Notes under the pieces: generated by a model | Databases searched by the model: none | What the model saw: only the letters and a program-made list of their open reading frames with translations | Told to the model about the DNA's origin: nothing | Program-made: the position numbers and the translations under genes | From: Erythroxylum novogranatense | Taxonomy: Eukaryota; Streptophyta; Magnoliopsida; Malpighiales; Erythroxylaceae | DNA: 64,000 nt | Assembly: GCA_029891385.1 (NCBI GenBank) | Contig: CM057225.1 | Coordinates: 11,376,060-11,440,059, forward strand | Direction of reading: 5' to 3' | Shown here: piece by piece, positions 35,401 through 48,199 of the stretch | Layout: every line of letters begins with the position of its first letter | How positions within the stretch are numbered: the stretch's first letter is position 1

Positions 35401-38400
35401 TGTTGGAACCCGTTCCGGAGACCGAACCCCAACCGAAAAACGAAACAAAAATGGCCGAAACCAAAGCGAATTCAAATCAGATAAATCAAATCCAAAGGCG
35501 AATCGAATAACAAAAATGCGGAAACAAAACACAAAGCGGATCAAAAGGCGAAACCAAATAGCAAAGCGAAATCGAATTGTAAAGCGAAAGAAACCAAATC
35601 ATAAACACAAGGCGGAACGAAGCATTCGAACTGAAACATATGGCGAAAGAAACAAATTACGAATCTAAAACGAATCGAATTCTTAATAGGAACGAAAGCA
35701 AAGCAAACAAATCATTCAATCGAACTGAAACAAATTTCGACATCTGATAACAAACACTTAGAAAAGCGTTCGCGTTGGAAACCTTAGACTACATCAAATC
35801 CGAAACAGGTCTAAATTTTTTTTCTTTTTCTTTTTCTTTCTTCCCTTTTCATTTTCATATTATTCATCTTTATTCATCCTTAAACAAAACATTACAATTT
35901 CCCTTATTGGAAATTCATCCATAAACTTAAACTAATCTCAAATTACTTGATTTTTTCTTACTTATCATTTTTCAAACTTATTAACAAAATCCTATATCTT
36001 AATCTTTTCTTTCTTTTTTCATGAAAATTCCGGCAGCATAACAGTTTCCTTTTAACCAACCCAAACCTGCAAAGGGTTTAAAATACACTTCTATATTTCT
36101 CAAACGATAACCAGTATCCATCGGACCCTCCGTCTGGGATATTAGTAAACACAATCCTATATCTAGTACTTCACATATCACAAATCATCCATATTCAATC
36201 CACCATTTTTAGAATTTTACAATACATCACAACCATTTATATACACAATTCATAATTCACATACATCAATAAATGCTTACTATACATTATGGCAATTCAA
36301 TCCATATACAAAATTAATACCAAAAACCCAATTTACACAAAAATCCAAATGATACAAAATCGAACCAAACATCTTGACATTCTTTCATCCGATCTCCTGC
36401 TCGAACACCTGGAGATGGGGATGAAAGGGGGGTGAGCACAAAGCTCGTGGATAATATGTTTATAGATTGAATAGTAAGCGAAAACTTTTGCAAAAATCTT
36501 TTTGCCTTTTATTTCAAAAGTTTCTCAGTAGAAAATTTTGCAAATTTCTTACTTCTTAATCTTTTTAAAATCATTTCTAAAATAAATTCAGTAATATCAC
36601 TACTGAAAATCCACAAATGGCTTATTTCTAAAAAAATTTCACATTTCTCACTGTTCTTGAACAAAATCAAAATCGTGTAAATCTTAATTTCTTTCATATT
36701 TCTTAAACCTCATTCAAAACATGCAATGCATCATACTTATAAACAAAACAAAACACATAACACATCAAATGGTTTGGTTCGGTCCAAATAATGTATCGCA
36801 CATTCCGCATAGCGATTTCATGGTACCAGAATGAACGTACTACACCTTCCCGCATAGCGGTCCGGTGTAGCCGTGACTTATGGAAGTTCGAGATCGGAAC
36901 TTCAATGCCACTAGCGGGTAGTTGGAAAAAGGCTTTAAAACAGACAAGTGCGAACTTGTCCCACGTATAGGACCTGATCAAACCCACATAACACATAATC
37001 GAAAACGAAAAATTCGGATTGTCTGAAAGCACATTTCGAAATCTTGATTTTCAAAATTTGCATATCATATCATGTCAATACTTGACACATTCACAATCAC
37101 ATATCTCACATGAAATCATATAACAATTCTAATACAATTCAAATCATCAATTTAATCACATATTATATCAATCAAAATCATAACAATGAATGCAATAATT
37201 TCTTTAAATCATAAATCCACATATTCTAATTCACAAAGCACTTTTTTTTTCAAATCATTCAAATAATTCGAAATCAATGAATTTCATAAACCTTGCATTT
37301 TCTTAAAATCATTCCGAAAACAAGGAATTTAATCCTTCGAAATTAAAATTTTCAAACATTTTTCGTAAACAATAATTTATAAAAGTTTTGCTTCTTGATT
37401 TTTCAAAAACACATACTTAGCTTAAAATTCAATAAATAAACATACTACCCACCTCGAATCGATGCTAAAAGCCTGTCTAAATCGTCAATTTGTCCATTGC
37501 TTCTTTTCTTTTTCCAATTTAAAAATACCTAAGTCAATTCACCCAAATTCAACATCATAAATAACATAATTACTCAAATTGAGTTTAGGAAACACTAATC
37601 CCTCATATATTTAAGCTATCTAAATCACAAATTTTCAAAATCTCCAAATAACTAAAATTGGGCATAACCCTAATTAACATCATCCAAAATTAATCCAATT
37701 AAATCAAGCAATCCCCAAAATTGACTTGATAAATCATAAACCCATATCATTTATAAGATATCTAAACCAAAACATCATAAAAATCGAAAGCTTAAAAAAA
37801 TTCTCTTACCTTATTTCTTCTCTATTTTCGAAATTTCCAAGCTCCATAGGAAGCTTTCACCTTCTTCCACGTTTTTCCTCTAGAATCCACGCAAAAATCT
37901 GATGGAAGCCCAAAAATCCGAAATCCCTAAGCTTACCTTTCTTTTCTTCTCTTCATCTCCTCCACCGAATATGCTCTTCTTCCTCTCTTCTTATTTTGTT
38001 CTTTCTTTGCTCTAAGTGTCGTGCTTTCTTGTTAAAAAGGGACAGCCACACCTTGCCATATCATTAATGAATGGTTAATGACCCATATGCCCCTCCATTT
38101 TAGCCTAAAACCTTAAGTCCTTATGTGTTCTTCCAAAATTGCCCCTAACATTCCTTTTAATTTATGCAACTTTAGGACAATTTTCTAATCATCAATTTGA
38201 AGAAATTTGCTAAAACTTCATTCTAGAGAATTGTTCCTTATTGTCTTAATTTCATAACGCCACCAAAATCATTTAATTTGGTGGACTACACCAAATGTTA
38301 TGTCCCAAATAGTTTGGACATGTCTTATGCTAAATCATTTCCCAGCACATTGTTTCCATCCAAACATTGACATTCTTAAGGACTAAATTGAACCTAGAGC

Positions 38401-40080
38401 CCTTCATAACATTTGTAACTTTATTTCTCTAGTTTAATCCAAAGCAAGAATCACCTCATTTGGATTACTAGAGCAAAAGTTATGTCCAAAATACTTTCAG
38501 ATGTCTCCAATCCAAGAATGCACACTAATCCAAACTTCAAGTCAGCAATTGAAAGTCTTAGGGGCGAAATTGAAATTCACTTTCTTCATATGAATTGTAG
38601 CCCCATGTCTCTATTTTATTTTTCCTTAAGAATCACTTCAATCGAATCTTCACAGATCCCGAATTTTGCAAAAGTCTGAACCATGTTCAGAAAATTATCT
38701 AACTCAATTTGATTAAATTAATCATCCTTAATTTAATCTCATAAAAATACAAATTTCACCTGAGAATGTAAATAATTGTCTTAGGAATCTAACGCTTTAA
38801 AAACCAAGTCAATCGAATATCGGACGGAAAAGATATAAGCAAAAAGTTACAAAAGGGTCGGATTTGGAAGGAAGAAGCAAAATGTGAAGCAAGCAGAAAC
38901 GACATCATAGAACAAAATTTTTTCAAAATTCATAACTATTGATTCTGAACTCCAAATTTGACAAATTTCATATCAAAATAAATCTTAAAGGAAGCTCTAC
39001 AACTTCCTTGTAGAACATGAAAACAAATTCTGTCGCTAAAGGGGTCAAATTGTTAATCAAAGATTCTGCCAAATTTGAAATTGACCTACACAATGGCAGA
39101 AGTTTGAAAAACCATATCTTTTAACACAATAATCTAAAAATGTCACATTTTAACTCATTGGAAAGATAAAAATGTGATTTACAACTTTCATGAAGGGTGT
39201 AAAAATAAATTATGTCATTAAAGAAGGTAAAAACTCACTTAAAAGTACTACTCAAATGAAAACCAATGGAACAGTAACATTGACCAAATGAACAGTAACT
39301 GTAAGTTTCCCAACCTCATAAATTTTTACTCCTAACCCCAATACTTGCATATTATACATCAATGGAAAGGTGGAAAGATTATCTACATTTTCTATGAAGG
39401 ATTCAAAAACCAAAACAGGCTCTAAAGGGGTGAAAAACTCTTTCAAAGGTTCTGCACAAATCTATCAAATGAACAGTAACTAAACTAGGTCTAACCCCCA
39501 TAAGTTTTTATTCCTGACTCCAAATAAAGCACATTATACACCATTAGAAAGCTCTAAACATGTTATACAATCTTCAAGAAGACCTCTCAATCCAATTCAA
39601 GCTCTAAGAGGGTCAAAAACACAAATAAAGTTTCTGCCAAATACTTGTCAATCCAAACCAAAGCAAAACAAATACATAACTTTGACCATTCATAACTTTC
39701 ACTCTCGATATTGAAAAATATCAAAATTTATGGTGACAGAAACCTCTCAACATAAGCTATAAGTTTCATGTAGATCATGTTTTCAAATTTTGCCTAAATC
39801 AAAAAGTCAACTCTCAATGACCAAAAAGACAAACTTTTCATATTTTCACACTTTTTCTCTTTATTTCTTGATTTTCAACTTAATTTTCAATTTCTCATTC
39901 ACTTAAACTTGTATAATCCATACAAATCTATTCAAATCTCAAAGTCATCAAAATCTATCAATTCCTTTTCTCATCAATTTTCTTGAAACATAAACATATC
40001 TATTACAAACTTCATATACAAACTTACTTATTTCATACTTTTTATATTTCTAAAATTCACTTAAAGATCGGGGTCCAACA
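35401..40080 (-). mobile_element. Solo LTR (family D), nested in the LARD-like element
   Basis: It opens TGTTGGAACCCG and closes GGGTCCAACA, with an exact 5-bp duplication CGCAA on both sides (35396-35400, 40081-40085). The length is 4680 bp with no interior or partner, hence solo. Minus orientation is shown by homology to family A: 38780-38890 matches the reverse complement of about 32030-32100 (for example GGACGGAAAAGATATAAGC against GGATGGAAAAGTTATAAGC), and GAGCACAAAGCTC (36434-36446) takes the place of the GAGTT stem-loop. A frame at 35357-35668 rich in Lys, Asn and Arg is compositional. Confidence 0.9.
39000..39790 (-). repeat. Degenerate repeat of about 180-200 bp within family D
   Basis: Complements of the TTGTAGA word recur near 39000, 39182, 39382, 39563 and 39765, each next to TTCATG- or CTTCAAG-like sequence. 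The spacing matches that in family A although the sequences have drifted. Confidence 0.5.
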
Positions 40081-40085
40081 CGCAA

Positions 40086-41877
40086 CGCAGGGAATTTTAG
40101 AATAAGATGACAGGTCTCCTGAAAAAGTTGTGATGTGCTGTCTTTATTGAAAAAAAAGAGAGAATATTGGAGTTACATCCATAGCAAAGACTCAAGCATA
40201 AGAGTTAGAAAAAGCTATTGGGAGTGTATATATTTTGTTGATGTAAAGTATCCAACTACATAAGATGATTTCAGCAATTCGAGGAGACATTCTTGTTAAT
40301 GTGAAGTGAATTTGGTCCACATCATAATCTATGTAAATATGTTTGGGAACCACAAATTATATATGATGAAGGGGTTTCCAACACAGGAAGTTATGTTTGT
40401 AGATAAATTGAAATGTGTGGAGTAATGGTATAAATGAACAGACATTAGCATAAGTCAATGTGGAATCATCGGGAAATTGAAAAAACTGCTGAAATCTATC
40501 AAAAAAAAGAAGTTCAATGAAAAATAGAAGATAACATGTGATAATACTACTGCACTAAGGAATTACAAGAACTGAACATAAGCACACTGAGTTTGAGGTT
40601 ATATCTATTGGAGTTAACAATACCCCAATAGGATTATGATATTAAAGGTTAATGTGATCCAAGAAAAATGACATCAGTTGATGACTATGGTCATAAAGGT
40701 ACAGAGTATATACTGAATACTTGAGAGAAAAGTATGTAAATAACGATAGTGTTAAGTATGCCATTCGGATTTGGAGAGTTTGTAGTATGTATAATAGAGG
40801 TTTCTAATCGAGATCAAGAGGGAATTGGTTGTACTGTATAAGGTGATTTTGTGTACCTAGAGATAAATATAGCTGCATGAGCTAAGTGTGGATATATGAC
40901 TTGAAAATTCCTGCAATAGTAGTTGGTTTGAAAGCGGGGAATCATGATGTAGATAGAAACATATTAGATATACATATAACTAGACAGATTAGTAGAGATT
41001 AAGGTAATACTGGAATTGGAAAAGATTGGAAGGATTGTGTAGAGAGACCTATCCTAATAAAGTTAATGTTTCAATCAACAGTATCGAATAGACCATTTCA
41101 TAGCAGAGTACCACACATGTGAATATTCATGTTACTCAATTTAGTGCAATAAAGAGTGCATAGTGAATAGTTAAAATGGAGAAAAAAGGAAATCTTATTA
41201 GCTATGGAAAAGTATTTGCAATTAGGAAAGCCCAAATTGGGGATTTGAGGAATTTTGATGGAATAAAGTATGTGTACTACCTGATAGAGAGATTTCCTAG
41301 TAAGTGTACCTTGAAAGAGCAATTGGCGGCTAAGAATATCGAACTACGTGATTATATGTTTGAGTTCCTTGTAGTCTTGACCATAGGAGACAGTTATAAA
41401 GCTTATATATCTGGAATGTTTCAGCATATAAGATTAAGATTAATGTATATTGCAAAGTGACTACAGGCAAAATCGTCATTATTTTGGTGAGACGACAAAA
41501 AGAGTCAATGACCCTGAGTAAAAGTCAGAACAAATTTGGGATACTGTTAGTGAGTGAAATGAATTGAAAATCAGAATAAAGTGGTTTTGATAGACGAATG
41601 GATTTTGGTGGATTACATCGAAGTGGTCCATATTAAACGATGGAAAAAATGAGACTATGGCATTATAAGTGATGTTATGGTTAGTATTGTTGTAATCCGA
41701 TATATGTAGTATTGAAACTGGAAGTAAAAAGTTGAATATTCCGAAACCGGCAAGGACATAATTAAGGAAGTATGATATCTCAACAGTGAATTGACAGGAA
41801 ACGGAGGAGTGTATGAGATAACAGTATCCTTACCTTCTTTAGTATTAAAAATGAATTTCGAGGACGAAATTTTAATT
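40086..41877 (+). other. LARD-like interior, right part
   Basis: A 94-codon frame at 41176-41460 (MEKKGNLISYGKVFAIRKAQ...) is the longest, but it has no recognisable domain. Close to the 3' LTR a frame reads FEDEILIRR (41837 on), typical of the last residues of chromovirus polyproteins. Confidence 0.65.
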
Positions 41878-41889
41878 AGGAGGGGAGAG
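41878..41889 (+). other. Polypurine tract
   Basis: AGGAGGGGAGAG ends one base before the 3' LTR, as expected for the plus-strand primer. Confidence 0.9.
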
Positions 41890-41890
41890 T

Positions 41891-44800
41891 TGTAACATCC
41901 CATCACCGATGGGAAGGGTAAAATAGTAATTTGGGACGGGTTATGAGTATGTAAACTAGTCTCGGCATGTTCATGCATAATATGGCCTCCGTATATGCAT
42001 AAATTGTAATTTTGTATATGCACATGATTGTACATGCATTCATGATATTTCCCGGCATATGTGTTTATTGTGAAAAACATATGATTTAGTGCTTGAAAAT
42101 TTAATTGGAGTGGATTTATGTGTGCTTTTCATTTTTAGGAACTTTTAGGAATTTTTCTGGAAAATTTCAGAAAAAATTTCCAGACCGAAAAAATTGTCAA
42201 GTGGCGGACTGATTAGATTTTCGGTACTAGAAATGACTGTCTAATGGCACTGGAATATTAGATACATGATTTTAGGATTTATTACTTTGAGCCATTGAAA
42301 TTTTGGAGAGAAATTGGACTAGAAATTGTATTGTTGTTGGAAAGGAAACAAAAGAGAGCTTAGAAAGAAGACAAGTGGCAAGTGACACTTGTCACTTGCC
42401 TACTATGTCTTAGACTTAATGGTTTAATACTTATCTTAAGCTTGCAAGTCTTCCACGACATTTCAAATAGAGAAAGAGTAAAAAGGTGATTTTAAAGGGG
42501 TTCTTTCTTCTCTTCTTCGTGGCTTCTTCTCTTTGCTACTTCGTTGGTCCTCTTCCTTTTGTTACTTGTTATTAAGCATTACCTACACAAAAAAGCTCCT
42601 ATATCCTACTTACTTTCTCTTCTTAAGTTTACAAAATACAAACCTAAGCCTTGTGATAGTGATGGTCGTATGTGGTGTTGAGAGGGAGAAAAATTGGAGT
42701 AGTTTGAAGATTGAAGATTTGAAGCTTGTTTATGTAAGAATTAAGTTATATGTTCTTAAATTAGTAGTTAGAAGCATTTATGGTGATTTATTGTGCATTA
42801 ATTTCATGAAGCTTATGGTTTGATTGTATGGGTATGTTGCTTCTTTGATTCATTGATGATTGGTAAATGATGAATTGGAAGTTAATGGATGAGATGTTAT
42901 GTTGTATTAAGTTGTTTTGGGTGGTTAGGAAGGTTGTTAAATGAGTATTTCTTAATGGGTGATAGTTGAAGGTAGTTGCTGCAAATTTGTGGATTTGTGT
43001 TCAAGGATAGGTTGTGACTTGTTTATGGTGCATATAGGGAGTAAATTGAATGTTATTTGGGTTAGAAATGGTATGAAAGATGTAGGATGTGAGTTAGGTT
43101 ATAAACCTGAAAAATTGAACTTGTGTATGTTTCAGGTTTTTGATCATAACTTTTGATATGGTTGTGCTATTGAGATGATCTTTGGCTTGAATTAAACTTG
43201 AGAAGTTTGGCTAGAATTCTTATAAAGGAATTTCTGTCCAATTGTAGATAGAAAGGTTTGGAATTTTGCTTTGAAAGTGAGACATATGTGTAGGGTGAAT
43301 AGTGTTGAGGCTAACATTGACGATTTTGTGACTAGAAAATTGGGAAATTTTTCTAGGTTAACGTAGACAGATTTTTTAATATTGGTATTCATGAAAGTTG
43401 AAGATTTACTTGTTAGCTTTCTATCGCCACTAAGTATGACATTTTTTTGATTTGTAGGTTGAAAGTTATGGCTTGATTAGTTTCAGATGGTGATTGATGT
43501 ATTAATGTGTTTTGGTGTGTGAAATGTTTCTAAGTATAGATTTTGTGGTTACTGTGTTCTGAAGCTAATTTTGGACTGCTAGGGTTGAAATTAGCTCAAG
43601 TGATCTTATGGAAAGTTGTAGAGGAATGTCTTAGCTTTGTAATGAGATATAATATGCAAATTCTGGATGTAGAGATTGTAAGTTATGAATTTGTAAAGTT
43701 GGATATGGTTTAGGTCATGTGCTGATTTAACTAGCTTTAACAGGGCAGCCATAATAATGGGATAAATTGACTTAGTTAGAGGTGGAATTTGCTTCTAAGC
43801 CCTTCATGAGAATTGTAGCATGTGTTCTGCTATTTTCAGTGATATTAAGCATGGAATTTTTCGATAATGGGATAGGAAGTTATGAATTTTGGAAGATTGT
43901 GTTACTCTTGAGAATGACTTATATAGGCAGAAACTTTGATTGCAAAATTGATTTGTTTAAAGGTTGAATTTGCTTTCCAGTTGTTCATGAAAGTTGTAGA
44001 ATATGTTTTGATCTTTCTTTTGGTATAAAACTTGGAATTTTTGGCAAAGGGAATGGAAAGATATGATTTTGGAAAATGTTGTTGTACTGTTGTGAATGTT
44101 AATGTGAAGACAGTAATTTTGCTTGCATTTTTGACACCCTTAGTGGTGAAATTGATTTTCAAGCTCTTCATGAAACTTGTAGGAGTTTCTGTGCTCTTTC
44201 CAATGAGTCCTTATTTGTGATTTTTGGACAATGGAGTAAAAAATTATGATGCTTAGAGTTTCTATCATTGTGTAGGATGATGTTTATCTGACAGATACTT
44301 TGAGGTGGTTTCTGACTCCTTTAGAGGCAGATCTGGTTCTTAATCTCTTCATAGAATTTGTAGAGTTTTCTTTTAGCTTTCCATTGATATCAAGTTTGTT
44401 CAATTTTGAGTTCTGAGTAAGAAGTTATGAATTGGAGAAGTTGGGTTGTCGGAAAAAAAGGACCAGATTTTTCCAGGTCAACCATTGTAGAAGAGCTAAT
44501 CGACTAATAATCTTTGACCAGTCGACTATTGATTATATTTTCACTACAATAGTCGACTAATAATAGTCGACTAGTCGACTATTGTCATGTTTTCTTGACC
44601 CGACCTCTCTCCACTCTTTTGCTTATAACTTTTCCATCCGACCTCCGATTGATCTGATTTTTGAAGTGTTGGATTTCTAAGACAATCCTCTACCTCTCCA
44701 TGAAAATATATAGATTTTGAGATTAAATTAAAAAAAGATTGATTAGATCAAAGTGAGAGGATTGGTTGGAAAAGTCTGAACATACTTCAGTATCTCGATC

Positions 44801-46445
44801 TATAGAGATCCAAATGAGGTGATTCTTGTTCCTAATTAAACTAGAGACATGGGGCTACAAGTTATCTGAAGGAATCAAAGTTCTATTCAGTCCCTAAGAT
44901 GTTCAATTTCTGGAGTGAAATTGGGTATAGTTTACAGTCTCGGCTTAGCAATAGTTTGACAATATTTGGGCCATAACTTTTGGATTTCTAAACCAAATTA
45001 AGTGATTTCGGTGTCAACGAGTTTCTAAAATTTAGAGAAAATATTGTGCCGAGAATTTTTTTGGAATAGTATCGGGAATGTCACGAACATGCATTGTACA
45101 CATTTTAATTGCTACATGTGCATTATTAAATATTTCTGATTGTGCATTTGGTAATGTTTGTATATTTTTTACTGTTATAGAGGCACATTTGGAACGTCAA
45201 CCCACTGACGTTGCCGAGACTTCCAGGCATTAGCTTCGGAAGCAAATGGTGAGTGACCTAGATGATTCCTCAATTATTATTTGCTTTTGCTTATACTTCT
45301 GTGATGAATAATGCTGGGATTGTGTTTTGATTATGGAAGTGCTATTTGTCTGAGAATTTAGGACCTCCGTGTTTAAATGTGATTGTGATCTTAGTGTGAT
45401 AAATTGTGGACTATTTGTTTGAATGTGATAATGTGGGATTGATTATGATGTTGATATTGCTTCATTGCGACATAGGCATGCCATGAATGATCAGTTAATG
45501 ACAGTTGTGACCGGAGCAGCCACCGAGAGCTAAAAGCTCAATGTATTTGGGTCTCGAGCTCATAGTGATTCAAAGCCTCAGATTCAACGATTAATGCGCC
45601 CATATTAGGACAGTAGTGATTCAGAGCCTCAGGCTCAACGACTAATGCGCCCATATTGGGACAGTAGTGATTCAGAGCCTTAGGCTCAACGATTAATATG
45701 CCCTGATTGGGACAGTTCAGGCGCTCGGTCACAACACCGAAATAAATTGAAAAAGTGTTACATGCGCATGTCATATGCATTTGATTTAATTATTTTGATT
45801 GAGTGAAAGGAAAAATGGTTTATGCTTCTGTGGTACCGATCATGTGGTACTTCTGAAGATGAATTATGAAACAACTATGTTATACTTGAGTGTTGTATGA
45901 TTTCAATTGGTTATGTATGTCTAATCGAATGAATGTATCAAATTGTTTGTGCTCGAGTGAAATTGTGAAATGTGATCAAATATGCAAGAATGTGAATATA
46001 TGTTATGTGAATTGATGTGTTGTATAAATTGAATGAATCATCGATGATGGTTACCTCACTGAGTTCGCAAAACTCACCCAAAATTTGCAATTTTTTTTAA
46101 GACCCAGAGGAATACCTCGTTAGGCAACGAGCGTATAGCAACCGCATGTGAGTGAGAAAAGAGGTCGAGATCAGTTCGCGTCTGCATTAGTGTCTGAAAA
46201 AATTGTATTTTTCTGAATTTTTGTATTAATGATTAGGTCAATTTGTAAAGTCAACAGACTGAAATAAATTGTATTTATAAAAAGGGCCCCCGTGGCTATT
46301 GTATTTACTGTTGAGCTTGTATGTTCATTGATTTCCACATAATGTATGTTTGTGTTTCAAAAAAAATTGTACTGAGTTTTGACTGAGTGATGTAGCACGC
46401 CACCATTGATGTCGGGTTCAGGTCATACGAGAGTGGGGTGTTACA
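41891..46445 (+). repeat. 3' LTR of the LARD-like element
   Basis: 4555 bp, near-identical in order to 29286-33836. It lacks about 45 bp present at 32757-32803 and about 28 bp near 33772. It gains copies of a 51-bp unit (hairpins at 45624-45636 and 45675-45687, with a decayed one at 45573). Confidence 0.95.
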
Positions 46446-46528
46446 TGCAATCAGCTGGTCAAATAAGCTAATATAATATGCTATTAGCTAACAGCTAATA
46501 CAATCAGCTGATTGCCAAACAAAGCTTT

Positions 46529-47790
46529 TATCTCCTCTGTTAACCTTGTATACACTTAAGAGATCGACATTGTTAATAATTATGAGTTAGTGAGCCTAGA
46601 ATAATGAATCAGTAGCAACATTTCCTTTCTCACCTATATAACATACCTCAAAATCATACCCCAATTTTAAAAGACAAGTTTCTTGGAAGGGGGTAATGAT
46701 CTATTAATCTAATAGGTATTTCAAACTTTTGTAGTCTGTTTTTAAAATGAATAACCTTCCACTAAGGTAATGTTGTTAATGCTTGATTACCTTGATCACC
46801 ATTAAGAATTTCTTTTTATAAGACGAAAAACCTTATTGTCTCTGACAAGGCCTTACCCAAGAACATAATTCTTATTACATACTTTCCCTATCCCTATTCC
46901 ACTTGCATCAGCCTCAATGATAAATAGCTTAGAAAAGTTAGTAAAGGCTAGACCATGTGCATAGATGATAAACCTACTAAACTCTTCCAATGCTTTTTGT
47001 TCCTCCAAGCATCAATTCCCATAGTTTGCGTTTTGCTTCCTCAATAACTCTATTAATGGTTTGGCCATCTTCTTATAATGCTTGATATAACTACGATAAT
47101 AGCCTGTGAAACCTAAAAACCCTCTAAACTCCTTAATTGTTTTTGAAATTGGGTAACTTTGAATGGTGTTTATGTCTTTTTTGTACATTTTTATAAGGAA
47201 TAACCCAAAAACTCCATCTAGCTTGCTCAAAAAGCCACTTGCTTCCTTTTATAGATAATTCACTCTCCTATAATGTTTCCATTATTTTTCTGAGGTGCTC
47301 TAAATGTGATTGGAAAGAATCATTTTAAATAAGCATATCATAAAAAAACACTAATATAAACCACTTTAATAAGGGTTTAAAGATATCAATTTAAAACTTT
47401 GGAAAGTAAAAGGAGCATTGGTCAACCCAAATGGCATCTCCAAGAACTCATAGTGTCCCTCATAGGTTCTAACTATTATCTTGGTATATCTCCTGGTATC
47501 ATCTTTATTTGGTGGTACCCTAACCTCAAATAAAGCTTAGAGTGTTAACTAGAGTCGTGTAATTCATCTAGGAGCTCTTCAATAAGCTAAATTGGAAATT
47601 TATATTTGATGATGTGCTTATTGAGTTCCCTGTAATCTCCACACATTTTTTATGAATTGTCCATTTTTATCTAGTACTACAGTAAAAGCATATAATCTAA
47701 TGTTATGTCGAATGAAGCCTTGCCTCATTAACTTTGTACTAAGGTCCTTGTTACATCCATCAACACTCCAGAGTAATCATAGGTCTAGGT
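46529..47790 (-). pseudogene. Ty3/gypsy reverse transcriptase C-terminal part and RNase H
   Basis: On the minus strand, high to low: [20 protein letters not shown] (RT), then FLSKLDGVFG, then IKEFRGFLGFTGYYRSYIKH (RT-RNase H link), then FIIEADASGIGIG, the RNase H start, then HYLSGRLFILKTDYKSLKYL and LGYDFEV. The YxDD catalytic box is not intact: the expected place, near 47330-47345, reads as FFMI. Stops and shifts are numerous. The lower limit at 46529 is the insertion point of the PIF-like element; integrase continues at 25679. Confidence 0.85.
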
Positions 47791-48199
47791 AGCCGCAATT
47801 CCTTACTTCAAATGGACCTTATGGTTATGCTTTCTACTTAAAGGCAATTAATCAAGTTCCTTTAAAAGTGATGTACATTTTTCTAAAATTCCATTTATTT
47901 CATCAAAACAACCCAATTGATTTTCCTTTATGTCTACTTGTTATAATTGATAATAGGAAAAGTTAGGCGCAATATGTAAAGATTTCCTCTCTTTTATTTC
48001 TTAAGCACCTTATAAAACTCCCTCCCTAAGACCACTGAGAAGGATAAGCTCACCATTCCACTTGAATGTCATAGTTCTCCTCCTAAAGTTATATAAGGCA
48101 TCATTCAGTCCTACTAACCATTATATACCTAGTATTACATCACAACTACTCAATGCAATCATAATAGAATTTATAGTTGTAACCCCTGTATGGACCATG
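47791..48199 (-). pseudogene. Decayed protease-RT linker of the gypsy element
   Basis: Position between the recognised protease and RT pieces implies the linker and RT fingers, but stops and shifts leave only scattered likeness. Confidence 0.5.

Larger units (their letters stand above)
29286..46445 (+). mobile_element. Complete LARD-like LTR retrotransposon (family A)
   Basis: Two long direct repeats, 29286-33836 (4551 bp) and 41891-46445 (4555 bp), open with TGTAGCATCC and TGTAACATCC and both end GGGTGTTACA. An exact 5-bp duplication TGCAA flanks the whole (29281-29285, 46446-46450). A 12-base match to the initiator-Met tRNA site follows the 5' LTR, and a polypurine tract precedes the 3' LTR. 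Without the nested solo LTR the interior is about 3.4 kb and shows no gag or pol. Long LTRs with a short non-coding interior are the definition of a LARD. Just before the polypurine tract a frame reads FEDEILIRR, the usual end of chromovirus polyproteins, so an autonomous gypsy parent is likely. The insertion lies 75 bp from the right end of the PIF-like element. Confidence 0.93.
25680..46525. mobile_element. PIF/Harbinger-like TIR transposon, split by a LARD-like element
   Basis: The left end reads GGCCTTGTTTGGTGA (25680 on). The reverse complement of the right end (46525 back) reads GCTTTGTTTGGCAA, the same terminal repeat with one base lost. The 3-bp flanks are TTT on both sides (25677-25679, 46526-46528), but poly-T makes that weak. 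The ends sit exactly where a gypsy RNase H-integrase spacer is interrupted. Its own DNA is 25680-29285 plus 46451-46525, about 3.7 kb. Both ends share words such as AGCTGATAAGCTC and AGCTGATTG. Class assignment rests on the terminal sequence and a possible transposase tail at 28765-28854; a hAT element with similar ends is the main alternative. Confidence 0.6.

Noticed and set aside
35357..35668. 103-codon basic frame, NLS-like
   Set aside because: It lies mostly at the end of solo LTR D and reflects AAAC/GAAA-rich composition.
41176..41460. 94-codon frame in the LARD-like interior
   Set aside because: The longest interior frame, but no gag, protease, RT or integrase motif; kept only as a note under the interior.
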